Shown: one piece after another, positions 32,222 through 41,438 of the stretch
How positions within the stretch are numbered: the stretch's first letter is position 1
Layout of the letters: every line of letters starts with the position of its first letter
Source of the DNA: Clostridia bacterium
GTDB lineage: Bacteria; Bacillota; Sulfobacillia; SLMV01
DNA: 43,913 nucleotides
NCBI GenBank assembly: GCA_003551215.1
Contig: PUMD01000096.1
Coordinates: forward strand, 1-43,913
Reading direction: 5' to 3'
The notes under the pieces: generated by a model
What the model was told of the DNA's origin: nothing
Database searches by the model: none
What the model saw: the letters and a program-made list of their open reading frames with translations, nothing else
Program-made: the position numbers and the translations under genes

Positions 32222-33046
32222 GTGGAAGTGATAGCCCTGGTTGGCGCCAGCGGCACGGGCAAATCGCAGCGAGCCCTGGCCGTGGCGCAGGAGTTGAATA
32301 CAGAGTACATCATCGATGACGGCTTATTCATCCGGGGCAGCAGTATCGTTGCCGGCAAGTCGGCCAAGGCGGAGAAAACAACCATAGCAGCAGTCAGAAG
32401 GGCGCTTTTCAACGATCCCGAACACGCCGCCGCCGTGCGCGGGGCGATTGCCCGGCATAAGCCTCACCGAATTTTGCTGCTGGCCACCTCCGACGCCATG
32501 GTTGACCGGATAGTACAGGCACTGCGCCTGCCCGAACCGACAAGCCGCCTGCGTATAGAGGACGTAGTTCCTGAAGAGGAAATAAAGGCGGCCATAAAGG
32601 CGCGAAAGCGGTTCGGTAGGCACGTCATACCCGTGCCCTCTTTTGAGGTAAAGAAGACCTTCCGGGGTTATCTGATCAACTCGCTGCGGCTTCTTTACCA
32701 GGGCGCCCGGCTCCGCCGTCCGGTAGTGTTTGAAAAATCCGTGGTCAGGCCCACTTTCGGTTCGCTGGGCCGGTTTTTTATATCCGACCGGGTTCTGGCA
32801 GATATTGCCGGACGGGCGGCGGCACAGCGGCAGGACGTCGAAGTTATTGAACCGGTGGTTGCGCGCAGCTCGGATGGGGTCGTGTACATATCTCTCAACT
32901 GCGCGGCGCAAAATGGCGATGACCTGACCGGCCGCCTCTGCGGCCTGCAGGAGGACATAAAGGAGACAGTGGAAGAACTCACTTCAATACCAGTGCAGGC
33001 GGTGGATATCCACGTGCTGGATGTGCGAGATCTGCAGCAGAAGTGA
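32222..33046 (+). CDS. P-loop protein with C-terminal Asp23/Gls24-like domain
   Basis: A 274-residue protein. Residues 1-150 carry a P-loop (GASGTGKSQ, residues 8-16) and a nucleotide-binding-like fold, with ILLLATSDAMVDRI further on. From about residue 160 the sequence changes to the Asp23/Gls24 (alkaline shock) pattern, including FISDRVLADIAGRAAAQ, GVVYISLNCA and VEELTSIPVQAVDIHVLDV. Asp23-type domains are typical of Gram-positive envelope-stress proteins. The combined protein occurs in some Clostridia, as far as I recall. The GTG start has GGGGGAAG upstream. It is separated from gap by 60 bp. Confidence 0.75.
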   Translation: MEVIALVGASGTGKSQRALAVAQELNTEYIIDDGLFIRGSSIVAGKSAKAEKTTIAAVRRALFNDPEHAAAVRGAIARHKPHRILLLATSDAMVDRIVQALRLPEPTSRLRIEDVVPEEEIKAAIKARKRFGRHVIPVPSFEVKKTFRGYLINSLRLLYQGARLRRPVVFEKSVVRPTFGSLGRFFISDRVLADIAGRAAAQRQDVEVIEPVVARSSDGVVYISLNCAAQNGDDLTGRLCGLQEDIKETVEELTSIPVQAVDIHVLDVRDLQQK

Positions 33047-33106
33047 TGCTCGGAATTATCCTTTGTATTTATCTTTGCTGATATTTTGCCAAGGGAGGCG
33101 ATCCTG

Positions 33107-34114
33107 ATGGTGCGAGTGGGCATTAACGGATTCGGTCGGATAGGCAGGCAGGTTCTGCGGCAGACGCTGGACTCAGACGACGTGCAGATAGTGGCAGTCA
33201 ATGATCTGTGGGATACTGAGACTTTTGCTGATCTTTTGCGTCATGACAGTAATTTCGGAGCATTTCCCGCGGAAGTGACATTGACTGGCGACGGCCTGAT
33301 GGTGGACGGAAAGCGCATCAGGTTTTTCTCCGAACGCGACCCGGCGGACATTCCCTGGGATGACGATGACGTAGAGGTCGTGGTGGAGGCAACCGGTCTG
33401 TTCCGGGACGGCGAACAGGCGCAACGGCACATGACAAGCTCACAGGTGAAGAAGGTGCTGATATCGGCGCCCGCGACGGAGGTTGATCTGACGGTGGTGC
33501 TGGGAGTAAATGAGGACGACTACCATCCAGGGCAGCACCACGTACTGTCGAATGCCTCCTGTACCACCAACTGTCTTGCCCCACTGGCAATGGTGCTGGA
33601 CGAAAGCTTTGGAATAGAAAGCGGGCTCATAAATACCGTCCACGCCTACACCGCCAACCAGCAGCTTCTGGACGGCCCACACAAGGACCCGCGCCGCGCC
33701 CGAGCGGCGGCGGTCAACATGATTCCTACCACCACCGGTGCAGCCCGGGCGGTGGGAGAAGTGCTGCCTCATCTTGACGGAAAGCTGGACGGCTTTGCGG
33801 TGCGCGTTCCCACCACCACGGTTTCCCTGCTGGATCTGACGGTGATCCTGCAGCGGTCCGCGGACCAAGATGACATAAACGGAGCGTTCAGGCGGGCAGC
33901 CGGGGAAAGTCTGAGGGGAATAATGGGTATCTGCGACGAGCCGCTGGTCTCGGGCGATTTCGTGGGGTCTCCCTATTCCTGCGTGGTCGACGTGGAATTC
34001 ACCCACGCAGTCGGGGATAGGCTGGCCAAGGTGGTTGCCTGGTATGATAACGAGATGGGCTACGCCGCTCGTGTGGTCGATGTGATCTCGCAGGTCCTGG
34101 GTCCTGCACTGTGA
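33107..34114 (+). CDS. gap: Glyceraldehyde-3-phosphate dehydrogenase, type I
   Basis: A 335-residue glycolytic enzyme that oxidises glyceraldehyde-3-phosphate to 1,3-bisphosphoglycerate. Catalytic Cys152 is in SNASCTTNCLAP and His179 in NTVHAYTANQ. GINGFGRIGRQ begins the Rossmann fold, and Asp33 in AVNDLWD suggests NAD rather than NADP. ATG 33107 follows AAGGGAGGC. It is the first gene of a glycolytic operon. No CggR-like regulator is adjacent. Confidence 0.97.
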   Translation: MVRVGINGFGRIGRQVLRQTLDSDDVQIVAVNDLWDTETFADLLRHDSNFGAFPAEVTLTGDGLMVDGKRIRFFSERDPADIPWDDDDVEVVVEATGLFRDGEQAQRHMTSSQVKKVLISAPATEVDLTVVLGVNEDDYHPGQHHVLSNASCTTNCLAPLAMVLDESFGIESGLINTVHAYTANQQLLDGPHKDPRRARAAAVNMIPTTTGAARAVGEVLPHLDGKLDGFAVRVPTTTVSLLDLTVILQRSADQDDINGAFRRAAGESLRGIMGICDEPLVSGDFVGSPYSCVVDVEFTHAVGDRLAKVVAWYDNEMGYAARVVDVISQVLGPAL

Positions 34115-34148
34115 GCGGCTCTGGGCCTTCAGGAAAGGGTAGGTTAGC

Positions 34149-36137
34149 ATGGAAATTTTGACACCACGTGATTTTTCAGTTGACGGCAGAAGAGTCCTGC
34201 TGCGGGCGGATCTTAACGTACCCATATCAGATGACGGATCTATCGCCGATGATACCCGCATCCGAGCGGTACTGCCTACCTTGCAGTATCTGATGTCGCA
34301 CGGAGCCCGGGTGCTGGTGGTGTCTCATCTGGGCCGCCCGGGCGGGGAGGTGGTGAGCCGGTACAGCCTCAGACCGATCAAACAGCGGCTGGCTAGCTTG
34401 CTCGACCAACCAGTTCGCCTGCTTGACGGGCCCCTTACCGGGGCTCTGAGCCGTTTTGTGAACGGCACCGGACCGGGTGAAGTGGCACTGCTGGAGAACA
34501 TCCGGTTCCAACGCGGAGAGAGGGAAAACGACCCCTCTCTGGCCAGAAAGCTGGCCAGTGCGGTGGATCTTTACGTCAATGATGCCTTTGGGGCGGCTCA
34601 TCGGGCTCATGCCTCAACCTCTGCCATTGCTGAGTTTCTCCCTGCGGTGGGTGGATTCCTCATGGAAAAGGAGCTGCGCATCCTCGGCAGACTCAGGGAT
34701 GATCCCAAACACCCTTACGCCGCAGTGCTGGGAGGAGCCAAAATCTCCGACAAGCTGCAGGTGTGCCGAAGACTTCTGGACCGGGTGGATTCCCTGATTG
34801 TCGGGGGAGGTCTGGCCAACACCTTCCTGCTGGCCCTGGGGCATTCTGTGGGCAACAGCCTGGTGGAGCAGGATATGGTGTCTGAGGTGCAGGAGCTCAT
34901 ATCCGCCAGCAGACGCAGCGATGTTGACCTTCTGATGCCGCTGGATGTGGTGGTGGCCCGGGCCCTGTCGCCGGGGGCCGCCAGCCGGGTGGTGAGCAGC
35001 TCGCAAATCCCCGACGGGTGGAGCATAGCGGATATCGGTCCGCGTACGGTGAACCGATACGCCAAGGCCCTGCAGGGTTCGCGCACGGTGTTCTGGAATG
35101 GCCCCATGGGTATATTCGAGATGAGCAGGTTTGCCGACGGTACAGAGCAGATAGCCCGGACCGTGGCCCAGCTGGAAGATGCGCAGACGGTGGTCGGCGG
35201 CGGTGAATCCACCGAGGCGCTGAAAAAGCTGAATCTGACTTCCCGCATAGATCATGTATCGACCGGCGGAGGAGCTGCCCTGGAGTTTCTCGCCGGAGGA
35301 GACCTTCCGGCAGTGCGGGTTCTGCATAGCAAGGCGCCCGAGCGCGGATTGTGGGTGGGCGGCAACTGGAAGATGAACAAGACGGCAGAATCAGCCCACG
35401 ACCTTGCCGCCGGCCTGGCCGAGCGGTGGCAGAAAGATGAACCGGAAGTTGTCCTTTTCCCCGCTCATCCCCTGCTTCATCAGGTGGGAGATGCAATCGG
35501 CGGCAGCACCACCCTGCATCTGGGCGGACAGGACTGCCACTGGGAAGAAAGCGGACCCTTCACCGGCGGCACCTCCGGAAGGATGCTGCGTTCCGTTGGC
35601 GCCGAGTACACCCTGGTTGGGCACTCTGAATGCCGCAGGTACGGGGGAGATGACGACGATCGCATAAACGCCAAGGTGCACGCCGCGTGGGACGCCGGCC
35701 TTTCGGTTGTCCTTTGCGTCGGTGAACAGCAGAGCGACCGGGAGAAAGGCCGGGCTCACGAAAGAGTCTCCGAACAGCTGCGAGCTGCCCTGCGGGGTTG
35801 TGAAGACCGACTGGCCTCCGCAGAGGAGTCTCGGATCTGGTTGATTGTGGCCTACGAGCCGGTATGGGCGATAGGCACCGGTGAGGCGGCCTCTGCAGAG
35901 GATGTGCAGGATATGTGTTCGCATCTTCGCGATGAGCTCGGTTCGATTCTCAATGGGACGTCAGCCCAGCTGGTGCGCATAGTCTACGGCGGCAGCGTCA
36001 ACGCCGACAACGTGGACGAGTTTATCAGCCTGGCTGATGTGGACGGAGCTCTGGTAGGAGGAGCCAGCCTTCAGGTGGATTCGTTTTTGCCCCTGCTTGA
36101 GCGGGTAAATGAAATGGCCGAAGATTCTGAAAAGTAG
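34149..36137 (+). CDS. Bifunctional phosphoglycerate kinase / triosephosphate isomerase fusion
   Basis: A 662-residue fusion in one uninterrupted frame. Residues 1 to about 393 are phosphoglycerate kinase: RADLNVP, VSHLGRPGG, VLGGAKISDKL, NGPMGIFE and the VVGGGESTEAL loop. From about residue 400 a complete triosephosphate isomerase follows: GGNWKMN (Lys ~406), GHSECRR (His492), AYEPVWAIGTG (Glu570) and VYGGSV. Both active sites look intact. No stop or start signal separates them, and the linker is only a few residues (SKAPERGL). Such a fusion is known from Thermotoga, where the separate PGK arises by partial readthrough. Here it follows gap by 34 bp. Confidence 0.96.
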   Translation: MEILTPRDFSVDGRRVLLRADLNVPISDDGSIADDTRIRAVLPTLQYLMSHGARVLVVSHLGRPGGEVVSRYSLRPIKQRLASLLDQPVRLLDGPLTGALSRFVNGTGPGEVALLENIRFQRGERENDPSLARKLASAVDLYVNDAFGAAHRAHASTSAIAEFLPAVGGFLMEKELRILGRLRDDPKHPYAAVLGGAKISDKLQVCRRLLDRVDSLIVGGGLANTFLLALGHSVGNSLVEQDMVSEVQELISASRRSDVDLLMPLDVVVARALSPGAASRVVSSSQIPDGWSIADIGPRTVNRYAKALQGSRTVFWNGPMGIFEMSRFADGTEQIARTVAQLEDAQTVVGGGESTEALKKLNLTSRIDHVSTGGGAALEFLAGGDLPAVRVLHSKAPERGLWVGGNWKMNKTAESAHDLAAGLAERWQKDEPEVVLFPAHPLLHQVGDAIGGSTTLHLGGQDCHWEESGPFTGGTSGRMLRSVGAEYTLVGHSECRRYGGDDDDRINAKVHAAWDAGLSVVLCVGEQQSDREKGRAHERVSEQLRAALRGCEDRLASAEESRIWLIVAYEPVWAIGTGEAASAEDVQDMCSHLRDELGSILNGTSAQLVRIVYGGSVNADNVDEFISLADVDGALVGGASLQVDSFLPLLERVNEMAEDSEK

Positions 36138-36159
36138 ACTACGGCAGGAGGTTTTCGCT

Positions 36160-37758
36160 TTGGTTGCAGCTGAGCCGGAAGGCCCCCTGGTTTTGGTGGT
36201 AGTGGACGGGCTGGGTCTGCGCAGCTGTCGTGAGGGTAACGCCGTGGCTGAAGCCCGCATACCCACCCTGTGCCGCCTGCGGCGCGACGGTCTTTTCACC
36301 CGGCTGCAGGCCAGCGGCGAGGCGGTTGGTCAGGCCGCGGGGCAGATGGGCAATTCAAACGTCGGACACCTGCATCTGGGTGCCGGAAGAATTGTACCGC
36401 AGGCTGCGGTGAGCATAGACCGCGCCATCGATGACGGTTCGTTTTTCCAAAAGGGGGCTTTTCTCCGCCTGTTTGGCCGGATGCGGAGCTGCGAGGCCAC
36501 CCTGCATCTGATGGGTCTCTTGTCGGATGGGGGAGTGCACAGTCACATCGACCACCTGCTTTCGCTGGTGGACATGGCTGCGGACTGCGGGGTGCACAGG
36601 CTGGCTGTTCACGCGTTCCTCGATGGCCGTGATGTACCTCCCCGGAGTGCGGGACAGTACATCGATATGCTGCAAAGGCTGCTGGAGGAATACCCGGGGT
36701 TTCGCATCGCCACGGTCTGCGGGCGGTACTGGGCAATGGACCGGGATAACCGCTGGCAGCGCACCGACCGGGCGCTGGCCGCCATGCTGCGCGCCGAAGC
36801 CGACCGTGCTGCGGACGCGGAATCTGCGCTGCAGAGGGCCTACGAGCGCGGCGAGGATGATGAGTTCGTCCGCCCAACGGTCACAGGTGAATACCCCGGC
36901 TGCCTGCCGGATGATGGATTTTTGTTTGTCAATTTTCGCGCCGACCGCGCACGCCAGCTGAGTCGGGCTCTGCTTCATCCCGGCGACGTCCCGGCGGATT
37001 CCTCTCCGCTTGAAAAACCGGCTGACCTGGTGACTATGACCCGGTATGACAAGGAATTCGACAATCCAGTGGCCTTTGAGTGGCCGGACCTTTCGGACAC
37101 TCTGGGAGAGGTGATAAGCAGGCACAGCTGCTGGCAGCTGCGCGTGGCCGAGACGGAGAAATATGCCCACGTGACCTACTTCCTCAACGGCGGACGGGAG
37201 TCTCCGTTTTTCCGCGAGGAGCGGATCATGGTGCCTTCCCCGGCGGTGGCCACCTACGACCAGAGGCCCCAGATGAGCGCGCAGAAGGTTACCGAGAAGA
37301 CGATAAGGCGGCTGGCAGACGGAGATTTCCGCTTTGCTGTGGTGAATTATGCCAACCTGGATATGGTGGGACATACCGGCGACTTCGCTGCGGCGGTGGC
37401 GGCAGTGGAGGCGGTCGACAGCTGTTTGGGTCAGCTGGCGGAGGCCGTACTCGGGGTGAGGGGCGTTCTGCTTGTGGTCGGGGACCACGGAAATGCCGAG
37501 CAGATGACAGACTCAGAGGGACAACCCCACACCGCCCACACCTCGAACCCGGTGCCCTGCATACTGCTTGGCGGACCGTATCGGCGGTCCGGTCGGTTCA
37601 CCTTGCGGAAAGGGGGCGGCCTGGCCGATGTGGCGGTGACGGTGCTGAACATACTCCGTCTTCCGGTACCGCAGGTCATGAGCGGCGATTCTCTGCTGCA
37701 GCCCGAGGGAAGTTTGCACAAACAGGCGAGTGCAGAAGGGAGAGGTGCAGATCTGTGA
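36160..37758 (+). CDS. gpmI: Cofactor-independent phosphoglycerate mutase
   Basis: A 532-residue manganese-dependent mutase that converts 3- to 2-phosphoglycerate. It has the phosphatase-like VVVDGLGL metal site near the start, the phosphoserine motif MGNSNVGHLHLGAGR, DGRDVPPRS in the transferase domain, and VVGDHGNAEQM and PHTAHTSNPVP at the end. TTG 36160 is chosen because GCAGGAGG lies 8 nt upstream. ATG 36109 would overlap the fusion gene by 29 nt without a ribosome site. It overlaps enolase by 4 nt (GTGA). Confidence 0.95.
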   Translation: MVAAEPEGPLVLVVVDGLGLRSCREGNAVAEARIPTLCRLRRDGLFTRLQASGEAVGQAAGQMGNSNVGHLHLGAGRIVPQAAVSIDRAIDDGSFFQKGAFLRLFGRMRSCEATLHLMGLLSDGGVHSHIDHLLSLVDMAADCGVHRLAVHAFLDGRDVPPRSAGQYIDMLQRLLEEYPGFRIATVCGRYWAMDRDNRWQRTDRALAAMLRAEADRAADAESALQRAYERGEDDEFVRPTVTGEYPGCLPDDGFLFVNFRADRARQLSRALLHPGDVPADSSPLEKPADLVTMTRYDKEFDNPVAFEWPDLSDTLGEVISRHSCWQLRVAETEKYAHVTYFLNGGRESPFFREERIMVPSPAVATYDQRPQMSAQKVTEKTIRRLADGDFRFAVVNYANLDMVGHTGDFAAAVAAVEAVDSCLGQLAEAVLGVRGVLLVVGDHGNAEQMTDSEGQPHTAHTSNPVPCILLGGPYRRSGRFTLRKGGGLADVAVTVLNILRLPVPQVMSGDSLLQPEGSLHKQASAEGRGADL

Positions 37759-39041
37759 CGGATATTGCATTCGAGATCGTCGATGTGCGGGCCATGGAGA
37801 TTTTGGACTCGCGAGGGCAGCCCACGTTGGAGGTGCAGGTAACCCTGGACGGCGGCAGCCGGGGCCGCGCGGGGGTTCCATCGGGTGCGAGCACCGGCGA
37901 AAAAGAGGCTCATGAACTGCGGGATGAAGACCCGGGCCGTTACGGTGGCCGGGGTGTCCTGAAGGCCGCAGAGGCGGTTAACGGAGAAATCGCCGATGCA
38001 CTGGCCGGGGTAGATGTCCGCAGGCAGAGAGCCGTCGACGACATCTTGATACAGTTGGACGGTACGGACAGCAAAAGCAGGCTGGGGGCTAACGCCGTGC
38101 TGGGGGCTTCCCTGGCTGCGGCCTACGCAGCCGCCGCTGCATCCCGTACTCCCCTTTACCGTTACCTCGGAGGTGTGATGGCGAACGTGCTGCCGGTGCC
38201 GCTTATGAACGTGCTCAACGGCGGGCAGCACGCGGCCAACAACATAGAAGTGCAGGAGTTTATGATCGTCCCCGCTGCAGCGGACAGTTTCGCCGAGGCC
38301 CTGCGGTGGGGAGCGGAGATATACGCCGCGCTCGGTGGTGAGCTGTCCGCCGGGGGGTACAGCAGCAGCGTTGGGGATGAAGGGGGTTATGCCCCGAATC
38401 TGCACAGCGAGGAGGAGGCTTTGCAGTTTCTGTGCTCGGCGATACGAAAGGCGGGTCTTCAGCCCGGAAGGCAGGTCTGGCTGGCGCTGGACGTGGCGGC
38501 AAATGATCTGCGGTGCGGTGGCGCCTACCGCCTGCGGCAGCGTGACGTCTCCGCCGGCGAGCTGGTGAACACCTACGAGACGTGGTGCGGCGATTACCCC
38601 ATCATCTCCATAGAGGACGGCCTGGCGGAGGATGACTGGTCCGGCTGGAAGCTGCTGACCGACAGGCTGGGCGGGCGTGTTCAGCTGGTAGGTGACGACC
38701 TGTTTGTCACCAGCGCCGAGCTTCTGCGAAGGGGGCAGCGCGAGGGTGCGGCCAACGCCATACTGATAAAGCCCAACCAGATTGGAACGGTGTCAGAAAC
38801 CCTGCACACCATGTCGACTGCTGCCCGGCTCAACTACTCTGCCTGCGTGTCGCACCGCTCGGGAGAGACTTCCGATACCTTTATCTCTGATCTGGCCGTC
38901 GCCGCACGTTGTGGGCAGATCAAAAGCGGAGCGCCCTGCCGGACTGACCGGGTGGTCAAGTACAACAGGCTGCTTCGCATCGAAAAATCGCTGGACAGCG
39001 CCGCCGAATTTGCCGGTCTGCAGGCTTTCATGCTAGAATAG
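37755..39041 (+). CDS. eno: Enolase
   Basis: A 428-residue glycolytic enzyme that makes phosphoenolpyruvate. Recognisable: ILDSRGQPTLEV, GVPSGASTGEKEA, NVLNGGQHAANN, the magnesium ligands in LALDVA, SIEDGL and VGDDLF, catalytic lysines in ILIKPNQIGT and VKYN, and SHRSGETSDTFISDL. The GTG start overlaps the gpmI stop and has GAGAGGTG upstream. A longer open frame runs back through gpmI but is out of frame with it and not real. An ATGCTA-GAA-TAGCAT inverted repeat (39030-39044) straddles the stop. Confidence 0.97.
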   Translation: MTDIAFEIVDVRAMEILDSRGQPTLEVQVTLDGGSRGRAGVPSGASTGEKEAHELRDEDPGRYGGRGVLKAAEAVNGEIADALAGVDVRRQRAVDDILIQLDGTDSKSRLGANAVLGASLAAAYAAAAASRTPLYRYLGGVMANVLPVPLMNVLNGGQHAANNIEVQEFMIVPAAADSFAEALRWGAEIYAALGGELSAGGYSSSVGDEGGYAPNLHSEEEALQFLCSAIRKAGLQPGRQVWLALDVAANDLRCGGAYRLRQRDVSAGELVNTYETWCGDYPIISIEDGLAEDDWSGWKLLTDRLGGRVQLVGDDLFVTSAELLRRGQREGAANAILIKPNQIGTVSETLHTMSTAARLNYSACVSHRSGETSDTFISDLAVAARCGQIKSGAPCRTDRVVKYNRLLRIEKSLDSAAEFAGLQAFMLE

Positions 39042-39070
39042 CATTCATGCAGGTATAGGAGGTGTTTTAG

Positions 39071-39298
39071 TTGCTGCAGACTCTGTTGATGGTCATCCAC
39101 CTGATAATAGGTGTCGGCCTTATAGCCACGGTGCTTTTACAGCCCGGGCGCAGCGCGGGTATTTCCGGAGCCATCTCCGGAGCTGGAGAATCTCTGTTTG
39201 GCCGTCAGTCAGGTATGGATGAGTTTTTGAGCAAAATTACCACCTACCTGGCGGTAGCTTTCATGGTTTTGTCGGTGACCATAGCCGTTTTGCTGTGA
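39071..39298 (+). CDS. secG: Preprotein translocase subunit SecG
   Basis: A 75-residue membrane protein with two hydrophobic segments (about 4-21 and 53-74) flanking GRSAGISGAISGAGESLFGRQ, which matches the cytoplasmic loop of SecG. It stimulates protein export through SecYE. The TTG start follows AGGAGG. SecG next to enolase and the glycolytic genes is a common arrangement in Bacillota. Confidence 0.93.
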   Translation: MLQTLLMVIHLIIGVGLIATVLLQPGRSAGISGAISGAGESLFGRQSGMDEFLSKITTYLAVAFMVLSVTIAVLL

Positions 39299-39379
39299 GA
39301 GCGCCCCGGGGACAAAGGGGAGGCGGTGTGGTTGCCCCGTTTCGAATGACATAAACGATGGGAAGGGCAGGTGAAACAA

Positions 39380-39400
39380 GCCCGGAAGTCCGGGCGTTTT
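39380..39400 (+). promoter_or_regulatory. Hairpin with short T-run directly before the pyrophosphatase start
   Basis: GCCCGG (39380-39385) and CCGGGC (39390-39395) form a 6-bp stem with an AAGT loop, followed by GTTTT (39396-39400) four bases before ATG 39405. It looks like a small terminator or attenuator. It occupies the place where a ribosome site should be, and no other ribosome site is visible. Confidence 0.5.
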
Positions 39401-39404
39401 GGTT

Positions 39405-41405
39405 ATGGATATAACTACAGCTGTATTGATGGCGACTATTTGTGCGCTTTTGGCGCTGGTTTTCGGAGGATACCTCATCGGCAAGGTGAACGCCTTTTCG
39501 GCCGGTTCGGAGAGAATGCAGGGGCTGGCAGAAGCGATAAACCAGGGAGCGATGACTTTTCTGCGCCGGGAGTACAGTTCGCTTTCGATTTTTGTGCTGG
39601 CACTTGTCGTGCTGTTTGTGGTGCTCGGTTACACCACCGAACAGATGCGGCCGCACACCGCGGTGGCCTTTTTGGCCGGTGCTTTGGCCTCAGCTGCTGC
39701 GGGGTATCTGGGTATGATGGTTGCCACCAGGGCCAACGTCCGCACCGCACAGAGTGCGAAGGACAGCCTCAGCGCAGCCCTGGATGTGGCCATATCCGGA
39801 GGAGCGGTGATGGGTATGGCGGTGGTCGGGTTGGGTCTTTTTGGTCTCTGTATTATGTACTACATATTTGCTGATCCCGCTGACCTGGCCACCTTCGATA
39901 CCATAAATGGCTTTGCTTTGGGGGCTAGCTCGATTGCTCTGTTTGCCCGCGTGGGCGGGGGGATATACACAAAAGCCGCCGACGTCGGTGCTGACCTGGT
40001 GGGCAAATTGGAGGCAGGGATTCCCGAAGACGACCCCCGCAACCCGGCGGTCATAGCCGATAATGTAGGGGACAACGTCGGTGATGTAGCCGGTATGGGA
40101 GCTGATCTGTTTGAGTCATACGTCGGTTCAATTATCGCGGCCATGGCGGTCGGCATCACCGCGGTGGGGATCGACGGGGTAATGCTTCCCTTTGTGGTGG
40201 CCTCGGCTGGAGTAATCGGCTCTATCGTGGCTTATTTCGTCATCCGCGTCGGCATGAGCGGCGACCCCGCGCAGGCCCTCAGCTACGGAACCTACTTTTC
40301 CGCCGCCTTTGTTGCTGCCGCCAGCTGGCCAGCAGCTGCCTACCTGGTGGGTGATACTTCGATATTCTGGGCCATTCTGCTTGGTCTTGTCACCGGGGTG
40401 GTCATTGGTGTGACCACTGAGTATTACACCTCGGCGGGTAGACCGCCGGTAGACGGTATAGCCGAGTCGGCCGAAACCGGAGCGGCTACCAACATAATCG
40501 CGGGGCTTTCGGTGGGAATGCGCAGCACTGTGCTGCCGCTTTTGGTTATAGCGGCCAGCGTTCTCATAGCCTACCGGGTTGCCGGCCTTTACGGTGTCGC
40601 CATGGCGGCGGTAGGCATGCTTTCCACCGTAGGTATGACCGTGGCTGTCGATGCCTACGGGCCCATTGCAGACAACGCGGGGGGCATAGCAGAGATGGCC
40701 GAGCTGCCCGATGAGGTTCGGGAGGTTACCGACCAGCTCGATGCGTTGGGCAATACCACAGCAGCTATCGGAAAAGGGTTCGCCATAGGCTCTGCCGCCC
40801 TGACTGCCCTGGCCTTATTTTCTGCTTATTCAGCCGCTGTCGGTCTGGAGAACATTAACATTCTCGACCCGCTGGTGATAGCCGGCCTGTTTGTCGGCGG
40901 CACGCTTACCTTCATTTTCAGCGCGCTTACCATGGAAGCCGTCGGCGAGGCAGCCTTCGACATGATCGAGGAGGTCAGGCGTCAGTTCCGCGAGACCGCC
41001 GGCATCATGGAAGGAACCGCCACTCCTGACTACAGCCGGTGTGTGGACATAAGCACTCTGGCCGCTCTCCGTCAGATGAGGCTGCCAGGAACTCTGGCAG
41101 TGCTGACGCCGCTGGCCGTGGGGTTCCTATTGGGCAAGGAGGCACTGGGCGGCCTGCTGGCGGGAGCGCTGGTCACCGGTGTGCTCATGGCCATCATGAT
41201 GGCCAACGCCGGTGGAGCCTGGGACAATGCCAAAAAACATATAGAATCAGGACATCATGGAGGCAAAGGGAGCGATGCCCACGCGGCTGCGGTAGTGGGG
41301 GATACCGTGGGTGACCCCTTCAAGGACACCTCGGGTCCTTCCTTGAACATTCTCATCAAGCTGATGAGCATAGTATCTTTGGTCTTTGCGCCGCTGCTTC
41401 TGTAG
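39405..41405 (+). CDS. hppA: K+-dependent membrane pyrophosphatase
   Basis: A 666-residue polytopic membrane protein of about 16 transmembrane segments that pumps H+ or Na+ using pyrophosphate. The substrate motifs DVGADLVGK and [17 protein letters not shown] are intact, as is the C-terminal GAWDNAKK and [11 protein letters not shown]. In [10 protein letters not shown], Ala453 and Gly456 fill the positions that are Lys and Thr in K+-independent enzymes, so it is K+-dependent, a group that includes most Na+ pumps. Ion choice is not certain. The start at ATG 39405 has no clear ribosome site but is preceded by a hairpin. The gene lies 106 bp after secG. Confidence 0.95.
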   Translation: MDITTAVLMATICALLALVFGGYLIGKVNAFSAGSERMQGLAEAINQGAMTFLRREYSSLSIFVLALVVLFVVLGYTTEQMRPHTAVAFLAGALASAAAGYLGMMVATRANVRTAQSAKDSLSAALDVAISGGAVMGMAVVGLGLFGLCIMYYIFADPADLATFDTINGFALGASSIALFARVGGGIYTKAADVGADLVGKLEAGIPEDDPRNPAVIADNVGDNVGDVAGMGADLFESYVGSIIAAMAVGITAVGIDGVMLPFVVASAGVIGSIVAYFVIRVGMSGDPAQALSYGTYFSAAFVAAASWPAAAYLVGDTSIFWAILLGLVTGVVIGVTTEYYTSAGRPPVDGIAESAETGAATNIIAGLSVGMRSTVLPLLVIAASVLIAYRVAGLYGVAMAAVGMLSTVGMTVAVDAYGPIADNAGGIAEMAELPDEVREVTDQLDALGNTTAAIGKGFAIGSAALTALALFSAYSAAVGLENINILDPLVIAGLFVGGTLTFIFSALTMEAVGEAAFDMIEEVRRQFRETAGIMEGTATPDYSRCVDISTLAALRQMRLPGTLAVLTPLAVGFLLGKEALGGLLAGALVTGVLMAIMMANAGGAWDNAKKHIESGHHGGKGSDAHAAAVVGDTVGDPFKDTSGPSLNILIKLMSIVSLVFAPLLL

Positions 41406-41438
41406 AGGTGTACCAACAGCAAGAATGGAGGGGTTGAG

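Noticed and set aside
36355..37488. 377-codon minus-strand frame over gpmI
   Set aside because: Its product has no recognisable motif, and the plus strand carries intact mutase signatures.
37080..37754. Upstream extension of the enolase frame through gpmI
   Set aside because: It is out of frame with an intact mutase gene, and enolase has a normal start at GTG 37755 with a ribosome site.
39299..39404. Known riboswitch (fluoride, c-di-GMP, cobalamin) before hppA
   Set aside because: None of the conserved boxes of these classes is present. Only the simple hairpin is supported.
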